DNA from: a bacterium EF100-94H03 bin56
GTDB taxonomy: Bacteria; Pseudomonadota; Alphaproteobacteria; SP197
NCBI GenBank assembly: GCA_002238685.1
Contig: MPMV01000043.1
Coordinates: 1 to 37,621, forward strand
Direction of reading: 5' to 3'
Length of the DNA: 37,621 nucleotides
Below, piece by piece: positions 6,656-15,951 of the stretch (position 1 is the stretch's first letter; each line of letters opens with the position of its first letter). The notes beneath the pieces were generated by a model. It made no database searches. It was not told where the DNA came from and saw nothing but the letters and a program-made list of their open reading frames with translations. The position numbers and the translations under genes were made by a program.

Positions 6656-9600
6656 ATGAGGGTTTGCCGCCTCGACCTCCTGCGCTACGGGCATTTCAGC
6701 AACCGGTCCCTGGAATTTCCCGAAGGCGGCCATGATTTCCACATCATCCTCGGCGCCAACGAAGCCGGAAAGTCGACGTCGCGCAACGCCCTGGAAGACG
6801 CGCTCTTCGGCATTCCTCAACGCTCGACCTTCGGCTTCAGGCACGGCTATCGCGACATGATGGTGGGAGCCCTCATCGAACACGAAGGCCGCTCCCTCGA
6901 GTTCCGCCGCCGCAAGGGAAAGTCGAACACGCTCCTCGACATCGATGGCCAGGCAATTGCGCCCGATGCCTTGAGGTTCTTTCTGGGAGGTGCCGACCGA
7001 AACTTTCTCGAGCGCATGTTCAGCCTCTCCCACGAACGCCTGAGGAAGAGCGGTCAGGAACTTTCCGACCCGCGAAGCGAGACCGCAGCCATGATCTTCG
7101 GAGCCGCCACCGGAACCGAAGAGATCGCCATCCACATACGCGCCATGAAGGAAGAGGCCGGCACACTCTTCACGCCGAGGAAAACGGCGGGAAAGCCGTT
7201 CTATCAGCTTGTCGACCGGCTCAACGACGCCACCGCCGCCCTGGGAGAGGCCACGGTGACGGGAGATGACTGGCAGCGTGCCGGCGAAGAGGCGCACGAG
7301 GCCCGGACGGCACTGGAGGACCTGCGGCGCCAACGTGCCGATCTCCACCAGGCGAGAGAACGCCTGAGCCGCATCCAGCTCGTCTATCCGGATCTCATGC
7401 GCAAGAAAGAGGTGCTCGCCACCCTGGCCGGGCTCGGCGATGTCCAGCCGTTTGCCGACGATGTTCTGGAAGTTCTGGACAGCGCCGAGCGGGAGGTGTC
7501 GCGGCACGATGCGCAGCTCGAGCAGCTTGAGCATCAGATTGCCGGGGAACGCGAAAGGGTGGTGTCCATCACGATCGACGGCGCGTTGCCGGAGAACGCA
7601 AGGGAGATCACGGACCTCGATCAGCGTCGCATCCAGTTGCAACCTGAAAGGGAGGACCTTCCCAAGCGCCGCCGCGAACTTGCAGACGTGGAGCAACGCT
7701 TGCGAAACCGGGCCGGGGACCTCGGACTGGAGGACGCAGAGGCGTGGCGCATGCCGGCGCCCCACATCGTGGCGCGGCTGCGCGAACTCAGTGACGAATG
7801 GATCCGTCTGGGGCACGTCCGCGATCTGGCGCGCCAGCAGGCGAGGGATGCCGGTGAACGCGCCCGGATCCTCGACGAACGGCTTCAGGAGATGGGGCCG
7901 GAGGTGGATGTCGGACCATTGCAGGCTGCCCTGGAGGCGACGGACAGGAGTCCCGATCCGCAAACGGCCCGCGAGATTGCGGAGCGGGAGCATCGTGAAC
8001 TGGCCTCCCGCAGCGAAACACTGATCCGCCCCCTGCTGTCGCTGGTTGGCGATGTCGATCGTCTGGCCGGTCTCTGGGCGCCGCCGCTGGAACGGGTGCA
8101 GGAGTTGCGGGACGGGCTCAAACAGGCCGTCGACCGCCTGGAGGACTGTCGCAAAGAGCTTGCCTCCGTCGAACGGAACCTCGCAGAACGTCAGGCGCAG
8201 CGCGAAAGCCTCATCGTTGCCGGCGAGATCGTCTCTGCCGAAGAGATCGAGGCGCTGCGGCGGACCCGCGATCAACGTCTCGAAACGGTACGTACGTGCA
8301 TGATCAGCGGGCGGGCAGGCGTGGCAAGCGATCCTGTCGGTGATCTCGCGGAGGCGATTCGCCAGGCCGACGAGGCGGCGGACAGGCGTTTTTCCACCGC
8401 CCGGACGGTTGCCCGCCTCGAGGAAATCGCCAGCGCCATGGAAGGCCTCGAAGCCGGGCGCGCCACGCTTGGTGCGGAACGCGATGAGCATGACCGTCGA
8501 TTGTGCACTCTGCGCGATGCATGGAACGATCTCCTGCGTGACCTTCCCGGTGATCCACTCGATCCCGATGCCATGGTGAAGTGGCTGAATGATCGCCAGG
8601 TCGCTCTGCAGGCACTCGAAGAGGAAAGGAAGGCCGCCCGGACCGTCGCGGCTCTCGCCGCTGCTGAACGGCAGGCACGGGACCTTCTCATAGCCGAAGC
8701 GGCCACCCTCGGCATGGAGACGCACGGTCTGGACGCCAGGCCGTTCAATGTTGTCCGCTCCCTCGCCGCTGCGCATTGCGACGCCCTGAAAGACAGGAAC
8801 CGCAAGCGCGCCGACCTTGCACGTGACCTTGAAGAGGCACGACGCGAAGAGCGGGAGAAGGCGTCAGTCCTTGCCAGGGAGGAAGCGGACCTGTCGTCCC
8901 TGGGTGAGACCTGGCGCACCGCCACTGAAGGAATCGACGTCCTTGAATCACCGGACCAGGCCGTGGACAGACTCCGGATCATCGAGGAAATGCGTGGCGA
9001 CATGGACCGCGCGGCAGAACTGGGAGAAAGGCGGATCGGCAAGATCGAGCGCGACCTCGAGGCGTTCGCGACCCGTGTCGGCACACTTGTGGAAACGGTG
9101 GCGGAGGATCCTGGAGAGAGGGATGTCGACACGATTGTCAGGGACCTTGCCCGGCGCCTGTCGGAAGAGTTGGCGAAACAGGACCGACTCGAACGCATGA
9201 ATGAGTCGCTTGCGCAAAGGGAACGGGAGCTCGAAGAGATACGCCATGCCAAGCGCGAGGCGGAGTTCACGATCCGCGATCTCATGGCCCGCGCCGGCGT
9301 CGAATCCGTGGGTGACCTGCGCCGCGAGATTGCGCGATCCAATGAAGCGAAGCGACTGAAGAGCGAGGCGGACCGGCTCACCGAATCCCTGGCGAAGAAC
9401 GGCGGCGGGCGTTCCCAAAGAGAACTGGAAGACGAGGCCCGGGACGTGGATCCCGATCGGTTGGGCGCCGAGATCGCATCCATATCCGACACGCTGCAGC
9501 AGCTCGATGAACCGATCGACAAGGCGGCTCTTGCGGAACGGGAAGCGGCCGCCATCCTCGAATCCATCGGCGGTGGGGATGCCGCCATAGCCGCCGCCTG

Positions 9601-10153
9601 GGATCGCCAGGCGATCCTGGCGGAACTGGAAGAGCTCTCGGCGCGCTATGTGCGTGCCCAGACCGGGCTCAGACTCCTTCAGTGGGCCGTCGACCGTTAC
9701 CGGGCCGAACAGCAGGCGCCGCTGCTCAAGCGCGCCTCAACCCTCTTTGCCATTCTGACACAGGGATCCTTCAGCGGCCTTGGCCTCCTCTACGACGAGA
9801 AGGACCAGGCCGTCCTGGCCGGCACACGAGCCGACGGCAGCGAGGTCGATGTCACGGGCATGAGTGACGGCACGGTGGATCAGTTGTGGCTTGCATTGAG
9901 ACTGGCCGCGATAGACGGCTGGCTGGAAGGAAATTCCGCCCTGCCGTTCATCGCCGACGATCTCTTCGTCAACTTCGATGACGAGCGCGCGGGGGCTGGT
10001 CTGGGGGCGCTTCACCACCTGGCCGGCGCCTGCCAAGTTCTGGTGTTCACGCACCATGCGCACCTGGTCGGCCTCGCCCGCCAGGTGTTGGGTGACCATG
10101 TTTCGGTCGTCAGTCTCGATGCGGCGGCGGGACCGGATCAGCCGGACCGATGA
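6656..10153 (+). CDS. yhaN: AAA/SMC-like ATPase, SbcC/Rad50-like (YhaN family)
   Basis: A 1,165-residue protein with an ABC-type ATPase split by a very long coiled coil. Walker A GANEAGKST is at residues 33-41 and is followed by the RKGKSNTLLD segment typical of YhaN. Residues ~200-1000 are rich in Glu, Arg, Ala and Leu and strongly predicted coiled coil. The signature region is TGMSDGTVDQLWLALRLA near 1066-1082 and Walker B is LPFIADDLFVNFDDER near 1098-1113, followed by VLVFTHHAHLV (switch His). It pairs with the nuclease encoded 2 bases upstream. No zinc-hook CxxC is evident in the middle, unlike classical Rad50/SbcC. A diverged copy of its last ~70 coding bases recurs at 13456. Confidence 0.9.
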   Translation: MRVCRLDLLRYGHFSNRSLEFPEGGHDFHIILGANEAGKSTSRNALEDALFGIPQRSTFGFRHGYRDMMVGALIEHEGRSLEFRRRKGKSNTLLDIDGQAIAPDALRFFLGGADRNFLERMFSLSHERLRKSGQELSDPRSETAAMIFGAATGTEEIAIHIRAMKEEAGTLFTPRKTAGKPFYQLVDRLNDATAALGEATVTGDDWQRAGEEAHEARTALEDLRRQRADLHQARERLSRIQLVYPDLMRKKEVLATLAGLGDVQPFADDVLEVLDSAEREVSRHDAQLEQLEHQIAGERERVVSITIDGALPENAREITDLDQRRIQLQPEREDLPKRRRELADVEQRLRNRAGDLGLEDAEAWRMPAPHIVARLRELSDEWIRLGHVRDLARQQARDAGERARILDERLQEMGPEVDVGPLQAALEATDRSPDPQTAREIAEREHRELASRSETLIRPLLSLVGDVDRLAGLWAPPLERVQELRDGLKQAVDRLEDCRKELASVERNLAERQAQRESLIVAGEIVSAEEIEALRRTRDQRLETVRTCMISGRAGVASDPVGDLAEAIRQADEAADRRFSTARTVARLEEIASAMEGLEAGRATLGAERDEHDRRLCTLRDAWNDLLRDLPGDPLDPDAMVKWLNDRQVALQALEEERKAARTVAALAAAERQARDLLIAEAATLGMETHGLDARPFNVVRSLAAAHCDALKDRNRKRADLARDLEEARREEREKASVLAREEADLSSLGETWRTATEGIDVLESPDQAVDRLRIIEEMRGDMDRAAELGERRIGKIERDLEAFATRVGTLVETVAEDPGERDVDTIVRDLARRLSEELAKQDRLERMNESLAQRERELEEIRHAKREAEFTIRDLMARAGVESVGDLRREIARSNEAKRLKSEADRLTESLAKNGGGRSQRELEDEARDVDPDRLGAEIASISDTLQQLDEPIDKAALAEREAAAILESIGGGDAAIAAAWDRQAILAELEELSARYVRAQTGLRLLQWAVDRYRAEQQAPLLKRASTLFAILTQGSFSGLGLLYDEKDQAVLAGTRADGSEVDVTGMSDGTVDQLWLALRLAAIDGWLEGNSALPFIADDLFVNFDDERAGAGLGALHHLAGACQVLVFTHHAHLVGLARQVLGDHVSVVSLDAAAGPDQPDR

Positions 10154-10163
10154 CCGATCCCTT
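10058..10163 (+). repeat. Left copy of imperfect direct repeat (3' end of yhaN-like gene)
   Basis: The last coding bases of the yhaN-like gene plus ~10 bases beyond its stop. By eye, the first 70 bases match 13456-13525 at about 62 positions, and a second block around CGGACCGATGACCG at the stop also recurs (13556-13569). The two blocks are separated by ~20 extra bases in the right copy. Confidence 0.85.
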
Positions 10164-10379
10164 GCACCACCCGCCACGCGCGAGGGATCGTGCCTCACGG
10201 CCGCGGCATCTCCCGTGCCGGGTCTCTTCGGCCCGATCGCCATTGCAGCCTGCACGTGTGGCTCGCACGGAGGAGGTGAGTCCCGTGAGCCTGAAGCCTC
10301 TCATGGACTTCCGGAGAGAGCTTTGCCGAAGCCTTCCAGGTTGACTATGGTTCGGTTTCCGCACATTGCGAGGAATGCC

Positions 10380-10922
10380 ATGTCGAGAGATGCGATGAGC
10401 AAGAATCGCCTGACCGGCGGGATCGGGCGGACAGCGGTGCTGGCCGTCGCCATGACCGTCCTTCTGGCCGGGACACCGTTCGCGCTCGCCGAGGAGGGGA
10501 GCTTCCGTCTCCTTGCGAGCTATGTCCGCGACTACACGACTATCGACCACGCCGCAGGGTCGGTTACTGCGGGGAACCTGACGGGGACCGCCACGGTGCT
10601 GCAAAGCAGCGGCGAGCCGTTCGTCGAAGGGTCGCACTCTATCGTGTCGTGTGTCGTCTATGTGCGGACGTCGCAGGCCGGCGTCGATCTCGAGTCGCCT
10701 TGCACGATAACCGACGGCGAGGGCGACAGCCTCTATCTCCATGCGAGGAGAAGCTCGGGCGGCATCGAGGCGGGCAGCGGCGGCGAAGGCGGCTTCGAAC
10801 TTCTGGGCGGCACGGGCAAGTATGCCGGGCTCGCTGGCGTGTGCCCCTACGAGACAGCGTATCTGCCGGACGACCGTACCGTCACGAAGACGGACTGCGC
10901 CTGGCATCGTGTCGCCGAGTAG
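10380..10922 (+). CDS. Secreted small beta-barrel-like protein of unknown function
   Basis: A 180-residue protein with a clear signal peptide: basic start, hydrophobic stretch TAVLAVAMTVLLAGTPFAL, and probable cleavage after ALA. The mature part is rich in Gly, Thr and beta-prone residues. It contains ATVLQSSGEPFVEGSH, two cysteines (SIVSCVVY and SPCTITD) and a C-terminal block GGTGKYAGLAGVCPYE...DCAWHR with two more, so two disulfides are possible. The GGTGKYxGxxG motif resembles small periplasmic barrel proteins (allene-oxide-cyclase/dirigent-like), but no function can be assigned. The start at 10380 has GAGGA five bases upstream; ATGs at 10347 and 10395 are alternatives. It is the first gene in the segment bounded by the two yhaN ends. 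Confidence 0.75.
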   Translation: MSRDAMSKNRLTGGIGRTAVLAVAMTVLLAGTPFALAEEGSFRLLASYVRDYTTIDHAAGSVTAGNLTGTATVLQSSGEPFVEGSHSIVSCVVYVRTSQAGVDLESPCTITDGEGDSLYLHARRSSGGIEAGSGGEGGFELLGGTGKYAGLAGVCPYETAYLPDDRTVTKTDCAWHRVAE

Positions 10923-11282
10923 ACGGTCGGGACAGGTATCGCCACCGGCTCCGCCCCGGTTGTCGACAAAGGCGCAGTCTCGAAGATCCCGCGGCACCGG
11001 CGCGCCAGATCTCCACACAGGAAGTACGCAGCTCTCAGATCGGTGTTGGCGAACTCCAGGTTTGTTCAAGGACTGGGGATTCGCCCCTTCGAGGCTGATG
11101 TCATCGAGAAACCGCGGGATGGCGCCGGTCATGATCCTACCTGACAGGATATCGCTTTCGCGACCAGGCCATGCGCCGGGGAAGAATCAGGCCAACATCA
11201 GCGGGATCGCGTCGCTCCGCTGCGTGATGGTGACGTTGGGTGAGACTCACCGGGTTCCCTGGCGGGAGTCGGCGGAGGCATC
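10923..11282. other. 360-base gap before the dehydrogenase genes
   Basis: No convincing gene is present on either strand. Seen: a small inverted repeat ATCCT-7-AGGAT (11134-11150) and the perfect palindrome GGTGAGACTCACC just before the dehydrogenase small subunit. The promoter of the dehydrogenase pair should lie here. Confidence 0.5.
11239..11251. promoter_or_regulatory. 13-base perfect palindrome upstream of the dehydrogenase operon
   Basis: GGTGAG-A-CTCACC, with the central A as axis, lies 31 bases before the ATG of the small subunit. The position suits a repressor operator overlapping the leader; a role is inferred only from symmetry and location. Confidence 0.4.
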
Positions 11283-11729
11283 ATGACGGGAAGAAAGGGC
11301 AGGACTTCCATGTCCCGGCGGGGTTTTGTTGCAAACCTCGCTTCGGTCCCGGCGCTCGGAGTTGTCCGAACGGCCTGTGCTGCCGAACCCCTGAAGCGGT
11401 TCCGGGCGCTCTCGGCCCGTCTGACCGGGTTCCCGGAGGACGCGCTTGACCCGGCGCTCGCCGGCGACCTGATGGACCGACTGGAGGCGGCGGGAGACGG
11501 GGCGCGTCTCGAACGTCTTCTGTCGGGGAGAGGCGATGACGAACTCGCCCGGCGGATCGCCGTCGCCTGGTATTCGGGCATTCACCCCACAGCGGATGGC
11601 GCGGTCGTTGCCACCTTCAGTGAGGCCCTTGTCTGGAGGGCGCTCGATTTCACGAAGCCGCCGGGCGATTGCAGCGCCGAACCCGGCGACTGGGCCCTCC
11701 CGGCGGTCCACGAGGGAGCGGACCCGTGA
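11283..11729 (+). CDS. FAD-dependent sugar/alcohol dehydrogenase small (gamma) subunit, Tat-exported
   Basis: A 148-residue protein with a twin-arginine leader: SMSRRGFVANLASVPALGVV, then ACAAEP. The rest (LTGFPEDALDPALAGDLMDRL, and IAVAWYSGIHPTADG followed by EALVWRALDF) matches the small subunit of three-component FAD glucose/sorbitol/gluconate dehydrogenases. In that family it escorts the FAD subunit through the Tat pathway to the periplasm. GGAGG lies about four bases before the ATG. Its stop overlaps the GTG of the large subunit by 4 bases (GTGA). The expected third partner, a multi-haem cytochrome c membrane subunit, is not in the window. Confidence 0.85.
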   Translation: MTGRKGRTSMSRRGFVANLASVPALGVVRTACAAEPLKRFRALSARLTGFPEDALDPALAGDLMDRLEAAGDGARLERLLSGRGDDELARRIAVAWYSGIHPTADGAVVATFSEALVWRALDFTKPPGDCSAEPGDWALPAVHEGADP

Positions 11730-13358
11730 CCGTGATCGTGGCCGACGCGGTCATCGTTGGCTCCGGCTTTGCCGGCGCCCCGCCGGCCGACCGCCTTGCC
11801 GGCCGCCCGCCGTGCCGGGATGGGGGTGCGCACGGTCGTTCTCGAAGCCGGTCCCCGCGTGGACCGAGGCGATGCCTTCGAGACGTTCCTGGGTGCTCGG
11901 ATCAAGGTGCCGGAGAGTCCCTACGAGCGGACCGAAGAGGCCGACTTTCCGGTGAGTTACGACAACCACCACTGGTACCGCCAGTCCGGCCCGGACGCGT
12001 TCAAGAGCACCTATCTCAAGGCGGTCGGCGGCACCTCCTGGCACTGGCTGGGCACCTGTGTGCGCTACCTGCCCAGTGATTTCCGGATGCGGAGCGCGTT
12101 CCACCGCGCAGTCGACTGGCCACTCGGTTACGAGGAGCTTGAACCGTTCTACATGGAAGCCGAACACGAACTCGGCGTCGCCGGGGATTCGACCGGTGAG
12201 GCGGGTGTGCCGCGCTCGGGGCCGTTCCCGATGCCACCCGTCCCGCGAACATATCTCGACAGCGTCTACGAGCGCGCGCTCGCCGGTACACCGTACCGGG
12301 TGGCGATGACACCCCAGGCGCGCAACTCGGTGGAGTGGAACGGGCGTCCGGCATGCTGCGGCAGCGCCACCTGCATCCCGATCTGCCCGGTTGCCGCCAA
12401 GTACGACGCCACCGTCCATCTGGAGCGGGCCGAGGCGAAGGGCGCCGCCCTGCAAGAACGGACCACGGCCACCTTCGTGGAGATCGGCGATGGCGGACGG
12501 GTGTCGGGTATCGGCTTCCACCGGCCGGACGGCAGCGACGGCGTGGCGCGCGGGCGGGTCTACGTCCTGGCGGCCAACGCGGTCGAGACCCCGCGTCTGC
12601 TGCTCCATTCCCGCTCGGAACACACGCCGGCGGGTGTCGCGAACCGATCGGACCAGGTCGGCCGCAACCTGATGGACCATCCGATCCAGCTCAGCTGGGC
12701 GCTCGCGGGAGAGCCGGTCTGGCCCTACCGCGGACCGATCTCGACATCGGGCATCGAGAACCTGCGCGACGGGGTCTTCCGCCGGGAGAGGTCCGCGCTG
12801 CGGATCCAGATCAGCAATAATGGCTGGGATTGGCCGACCGGCGGGGCGTTGACCCTTGCGGACATGCTGACGCGCCGCGGGCTGCGGGGCACGGAGCTCC
12901 GGCGCGCGGTCGCCGATCATGTGTCACGCCAAGTTCAGCTCGCTGCACTGACCGAGCAACTTCCGGAACCGGAAAACCGGGTGACGCTCGACGCACAGGA
13001 CCGCGACGCCTACGGCGTTCCGTTGCCGAACATGCACTACCGGGTCGGCGCCTATGCGCGCGCCGGACTCGCGGCGGCGCGCGAAATCCATGACGAGATC
13101 TTCGCGCGGTTGTACGCATCGGAGATCCATCACAGCGATGTCTTCCAGGGAGCCGGACACATCATTGGCACGACCCGCATGGGCGACGATCCGCGCCACT
13201 CGGTGGTTGACCGCGACCTGCGCTGTCACGACCACCCCAATCTGTTCCTGGTCGGCTCCGGGGCGTTCCCGACGTCCTCGACGGCCAATCCGACGCTCAC
13301 CATCGCGGCGCTTGCGCTGCGCACGGCGCGCGCCCTGGCTGACACGCTGTCACGGTAG
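11726..13358 (+). CDS. GMC-family FAD dehydrogenase large subunit, frameshifted near the N-terminus
   Basis: About 543 residues once one frame change is allowed. The GTG at 11726 starts a frame that gives the FAD-binding motif AVIVGSGFAG and then ADRL. The homology then jumps to the next frame at about 11795-11815 (RRAGMGVRTVVLEAGPRVD) and runs cleanly to 13358. The mid region has CCGSATCIPICPVAAKYD, the Cys-rich motif that binds a 3Fe-4S cluster in FAD-glucose dehydrogenases. The C-terminus has GAGHIIGTTRMGDD and NLFLVGSGAFPTSSTANPTL, the usual GMC active-site and FAD-contact region. The enzyme would oxidise a sugar or alcohol in the periplasm. The shift lies in a GC-rich run, so sequencing error and true inactivation are both possible. 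Confidence 0.82.
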
Positions 13359-13702
13359 ATAGTCGATTGTTTTCCGGGGGACCCGACTTTCTCGGCAGCT
13401 TCCCCGACATCACGGACTCCGAGAAGGGTGTATCGGAGCATGCATGAGGCCACTGGCACACCTTGTCGGCCTGGCCCGCCGGGTGTTGGGTGACCATGTT
13501 TCAGTCGTCAGTCCCGATGCTGCAGTGCCCATTGCGACAACGGGGCGAACGGGCCGGACCGATGACCGGTCCCTCGCCCGTCATGGACGTGTCAAGTCCA
13601 GCCGTCTCGCGGCAAACCCTTCGGCAGTGTCAGCGACCAGGCCATGGCAGGGGAGACAACAGGCCGGTATCAGGCAACGGCCCGGTGAAGCGGCTCGAAG
13701 TT
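13359..13702. other. Gap holding the yhaN echo
   Basis: The 344 bases between the dehydrogenase and the dioxygenase contain no intact gene. They hold a CTCCGA-10-TCGGAG inverted repeat (13417-13438) without a T-run and, from 13456, the remnant matching the yhaN-like 3' end. The remainder (about 13580-13702) shows nothing recognisable. Confidence 0.6.
13456..13576 (+). repeat. Right copy of imperfect direct repeat: remnant of a second yhaN 3' end
   Basis: In frame it reads AHLVGLARRVLGDHVSVVSP, against AHLVGLARQVLGDHVSVVSL in the intact gene. Over ~70 bases I count eight differences, six of them synonymous. Homology starts abruptly at about 13456; nothing of the preceding THHAH-coding sequence remains. 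It resumes around the stop-codon region after ~20 extra bases. The synonymous bias suggests it came from a functioning relative of the gene, not from simple decay of a recent duplicate. Confidence 0.82.
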
Positions 13703-14593
13703 TCAAAGCCTGCGAACATTCTTGCTCAAGACCCCGTGCTCCTCGCCTGCGGCGTAGAGATCGACATTGGGCTCCGAAGTTTCCTCGTAGCCCTGCAGAA
13801 GTTTCAACGGTTCCTGCAGGTCGTACCAGCCCAGGAAGGGTCGGTGAACCTGATAGCCAATCAGCCGTTGGAGCTGCTCGGGATAGTGCCGGGCCACCTC
13901 GACGGGACTCACCAGGTACTGGTTCTCCTCCTGGCGCAGCCAGCCAACCACATAGGAGAGGAACAGGGCGTGGCGCCAAACATCCTTCGTTGTGTTGGCG
14001 CCGCCGCCGTGGTGAACGGCGTAGGTGAAGAAAAGGCACGAACCCCTGTCCATCACAGCCTGCGCAAACTCATCCTCCTGCGCGACGCGCTCGTCATCCC
14101 AGCGGTGGCTTCCCGGAACCACGCGGGTTGCACCGTTTTCCCTGGTGAACTCGGCCAGCGCCCAGAAGGACGTCATGTAGGCCACACGCTCTGTTGGATG
14201 CTTGAACGGAAACATCAGGGCATCTCGGTGAACTTCCTGTGCCGATTCACCTGGTCCGATCGATGTCGTCGAACTTGAGCTCAGCTGATAGCTGTCGCAC
14301 CACGGTCCCAGCGTCCGGTCGAGGATCGCGAGCACCTCCGAATTACAGATTTCGTCGCGAACCGCTTGTGATTTGGCGACCAGACCGTGAGTGCGTCTCG
14401 TCCTGAAGCCCAGCCAGTCGCCGGCACCGGTCGGCACCTTGCTCATCCAGGGATGCAGTTCATCGAGTATCTGATCGCATCGCGCCTCGCTGATCAGCCT
14501 GTCGATAATGACGCAACCGTCTCGATCGAGGATCTCGACAATGCTGTCGGTCGATGTTCCCGCGGCCACGTGTTCGATATGTGCTTTGGACAT
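13703..14593 (-). CDS. Phytanoyl-CoA dioxygenase (PhyH) family Fe(II)/2-oxoglutarate oxygenase
   Basis: About 296 residues from the ATG at 14593 (MSKAHIEHVAAG), which has GGAGT nine bases upstream; an in-frame start at 14635 is less likely. PhyH hallmarks are visible: DGCVIIDRLIS near the N-terminus, the iron-binding HxD in EVHRDALMF, the buffer region NGATRVVPGSHRW, and the distal histidine in HHGGGANTT followed by the Arg in WRHALFLSY that would bind 2-oxoglutarate. Members hydroxylate diverse small molecules, and the substrate cannot be read from sequence. It is divergent from the amidohydrolase/GS-like operon across 257 bases, which suggests shared regulation and one pathway. Confidence 0.87.
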   Translation of the reverse strand: MSKAHIEHVAAGTSTDSIVEILDRDGCVIIDRLISEARCDQILDELHPWMSKVPTGAGDWLGFRTRRTHGLVAKSQAVRDEICNSEVLAILDRTLGPWCDSYQLSSSSTTSIGPGESAQEVHRDALMFPFKHPTERVAYMTSFWALAEFTRENGATRVVPGSHRWDDERVAQEDEFAQAVMDRGSCLFFTYAVHHGGGANTTKDVWRHALFLSYVVGWLRQEENQYLVSPVEVARHYPEQLQRLIGYQVHRPFLGWYDLQEPLKLLQGYEETSEPNVDLYAAGEEHGVLSKNVRRL

Positions 14594-14850
14594 CAACAGT
14601 ACTCCTTCCGGTTGACCGGGATTGGGAGGCACCATGCCCCATCCAATGGGGATTGTATGCCGCGCGTCTCGATTTCCGAAGCCGGCTTGGCTGGCGCCGG
14701 ACCCGGGTGCCGCGTTGCCGGGATGGAATCAACGGCGAAGAGACACAGACATGCCCCTCCCGCACGGTTGCCTTGTCGAGGTCGCGGGGCTTGAGTCATG
14801 TCCGTTGTCAGGTGCACTCTTGCCCGGAACCGGGGGGACGGGAGCGAATG

Positions 14851-15951
14851 ATGGGTGAACAGCGCGTGATCTCGGCTGACAGCCACGTGCAGGAACCGCC
14901 GGAAGTCTACGACGAGAGGCTGGACAGGAAGTACAGGGACCGTGTCCCCAGGTTCGAGGAGCGCGATGGCGCCACCTACTTCGTGGTGGACGGCAAGAAG
15001 CCGCGGCGTATCGACCTTGCCTCGGAACGCACGGACGAGGATGACCAGAATCGCGAATTCCGGAACGATCCCAGTGGCGGCCGGGATATCGAGCGCCGCC
15101 TGGCAGATCAGGTCCGCGACGGCATCAGCGCCGAGATCATCTATCCCAACACCTCTCTCTTTCTCTACAACTCCAGGGACCCGGGCTACCAGTTCGCGGT
15201 GGCCCGCGCCTACAACGACTGGTGTATCGAGCACTTTGGCGGACACCGCGAGAAATTCGTTCCCGTCGCCATCGTTCCCGTCATCGATCTCGACGAAGCC
15301 GTCCGCGAAGTCGCAAGGGTGGCGCGAGAGGGATATCGCAGCATCAAGATACCTTTGACCATGGACAGCAGGCCCTACAACCTGCCCGACTATGACCGCC
15401 TCTGGTCGGCCTGCGCCGATCACGATCTCGTCGTCTCCCTCCATGCCTTCACCGAGAGCGAGGATCAGTATCCCGATGACTGGGGCGAGGAGGTGGGCCA
15501 TGGCGGCGCTCTCGCCCACATGGCCATGAGCATGGCAAGGGGGCAGAGCCCGGTGGCGCTGCTGATCGCGTCTGGTGCGCTGCAGCGCTATCCGGACCTC
15601 AAGTTCGTCATTGTCGAGTGCGGCGCCGGATGGCTCGCCTGGTTGCTCCATGTGCTCGACGAACAGGTGGAGAAGAAGCACATGTGGATCCGTCCCCACC
15701 TGGAGATGAAACCGAGCGAGTTCTTCCGGCGTCAGGGCGCGGTGACCTTCAGCGACGATCCCGTCGCCCTGAGACTGCTGGACTTCACCGGATCGGAGGT
15801 CCTGCTGTGGGGCAGCGACTACCCGCACGATGAAGGGACCTTCCCGCACAGCCAGGAGGTGATCGAACGGACCTTTTCCGGCATTTCCGAAGAAGACAGG
15901 CGCCGCATCGTCTTTGACAACGCGAAGCGCATCTACGGTTTCGACGTGTGA
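14851..15951 (+). CDS. Amidohydrolase (metal-dependent, ACMSD/decarboxylase-like)
   Basis: A 366-residue TIM-barrel hydrolase of the amidohydrolase_2 group. It opens with VISADSHVQEPPEVYDERL, where the D-x-H provides the first metal ligands; further ligands are the His in VVSLHAFTES and the Asp in LLWGSDYPHDEGTFPHS. FVIVECGAGWLAWLLHVLDE is also typical. Members act as hydrolases or non-oxidative decarboxylases on small acids. ATGs at 14848 and 14851 are adjacent; GGAG at 14841-14844 suits 14851 better. Its stop overlaps the GTG of the GS-like gene by 4 bases, so the two proteins are made together. Confidence 0.88.
   Translation: MGEQRVISADSHVQEPPEVYDERLDRKYRDRVPRFEERDGATYFVVDGKKPRRIDLASERTDEDDQNREFRNDPSGGRDIERRLADQVRDGISAEIIYPNTSLFLYNSRDPGYQFAVARAYNDWCIEHFGGHREKFVPVAIVPVIDLDEAVREVARVAREGYRSIKIPLTMDSRPYNLPDYDRLWSACADHDLVVSLHAFTESEDQYPDDWGEEVGHGGALAHMAMSMARGQSPVALLIASGALQRYPDLKFVIVECGAGWLAWLLHVLDEQVEKKHMWIRPHLEMKPSEFFRRQGAVTFSDDPVALRLLDFTGSEVLLWGSDYPHDEGTFPHSQEVIERTFSGISEEDRRRIVFDNAKRIYGFDV

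Noticed and set aside
6587..8776. 729-codon open frame on the minus strand
   Set aside because: Lies antisense to the yhaN-like ATPase; lacks motifs and is a typical GC-rich shadow frame.
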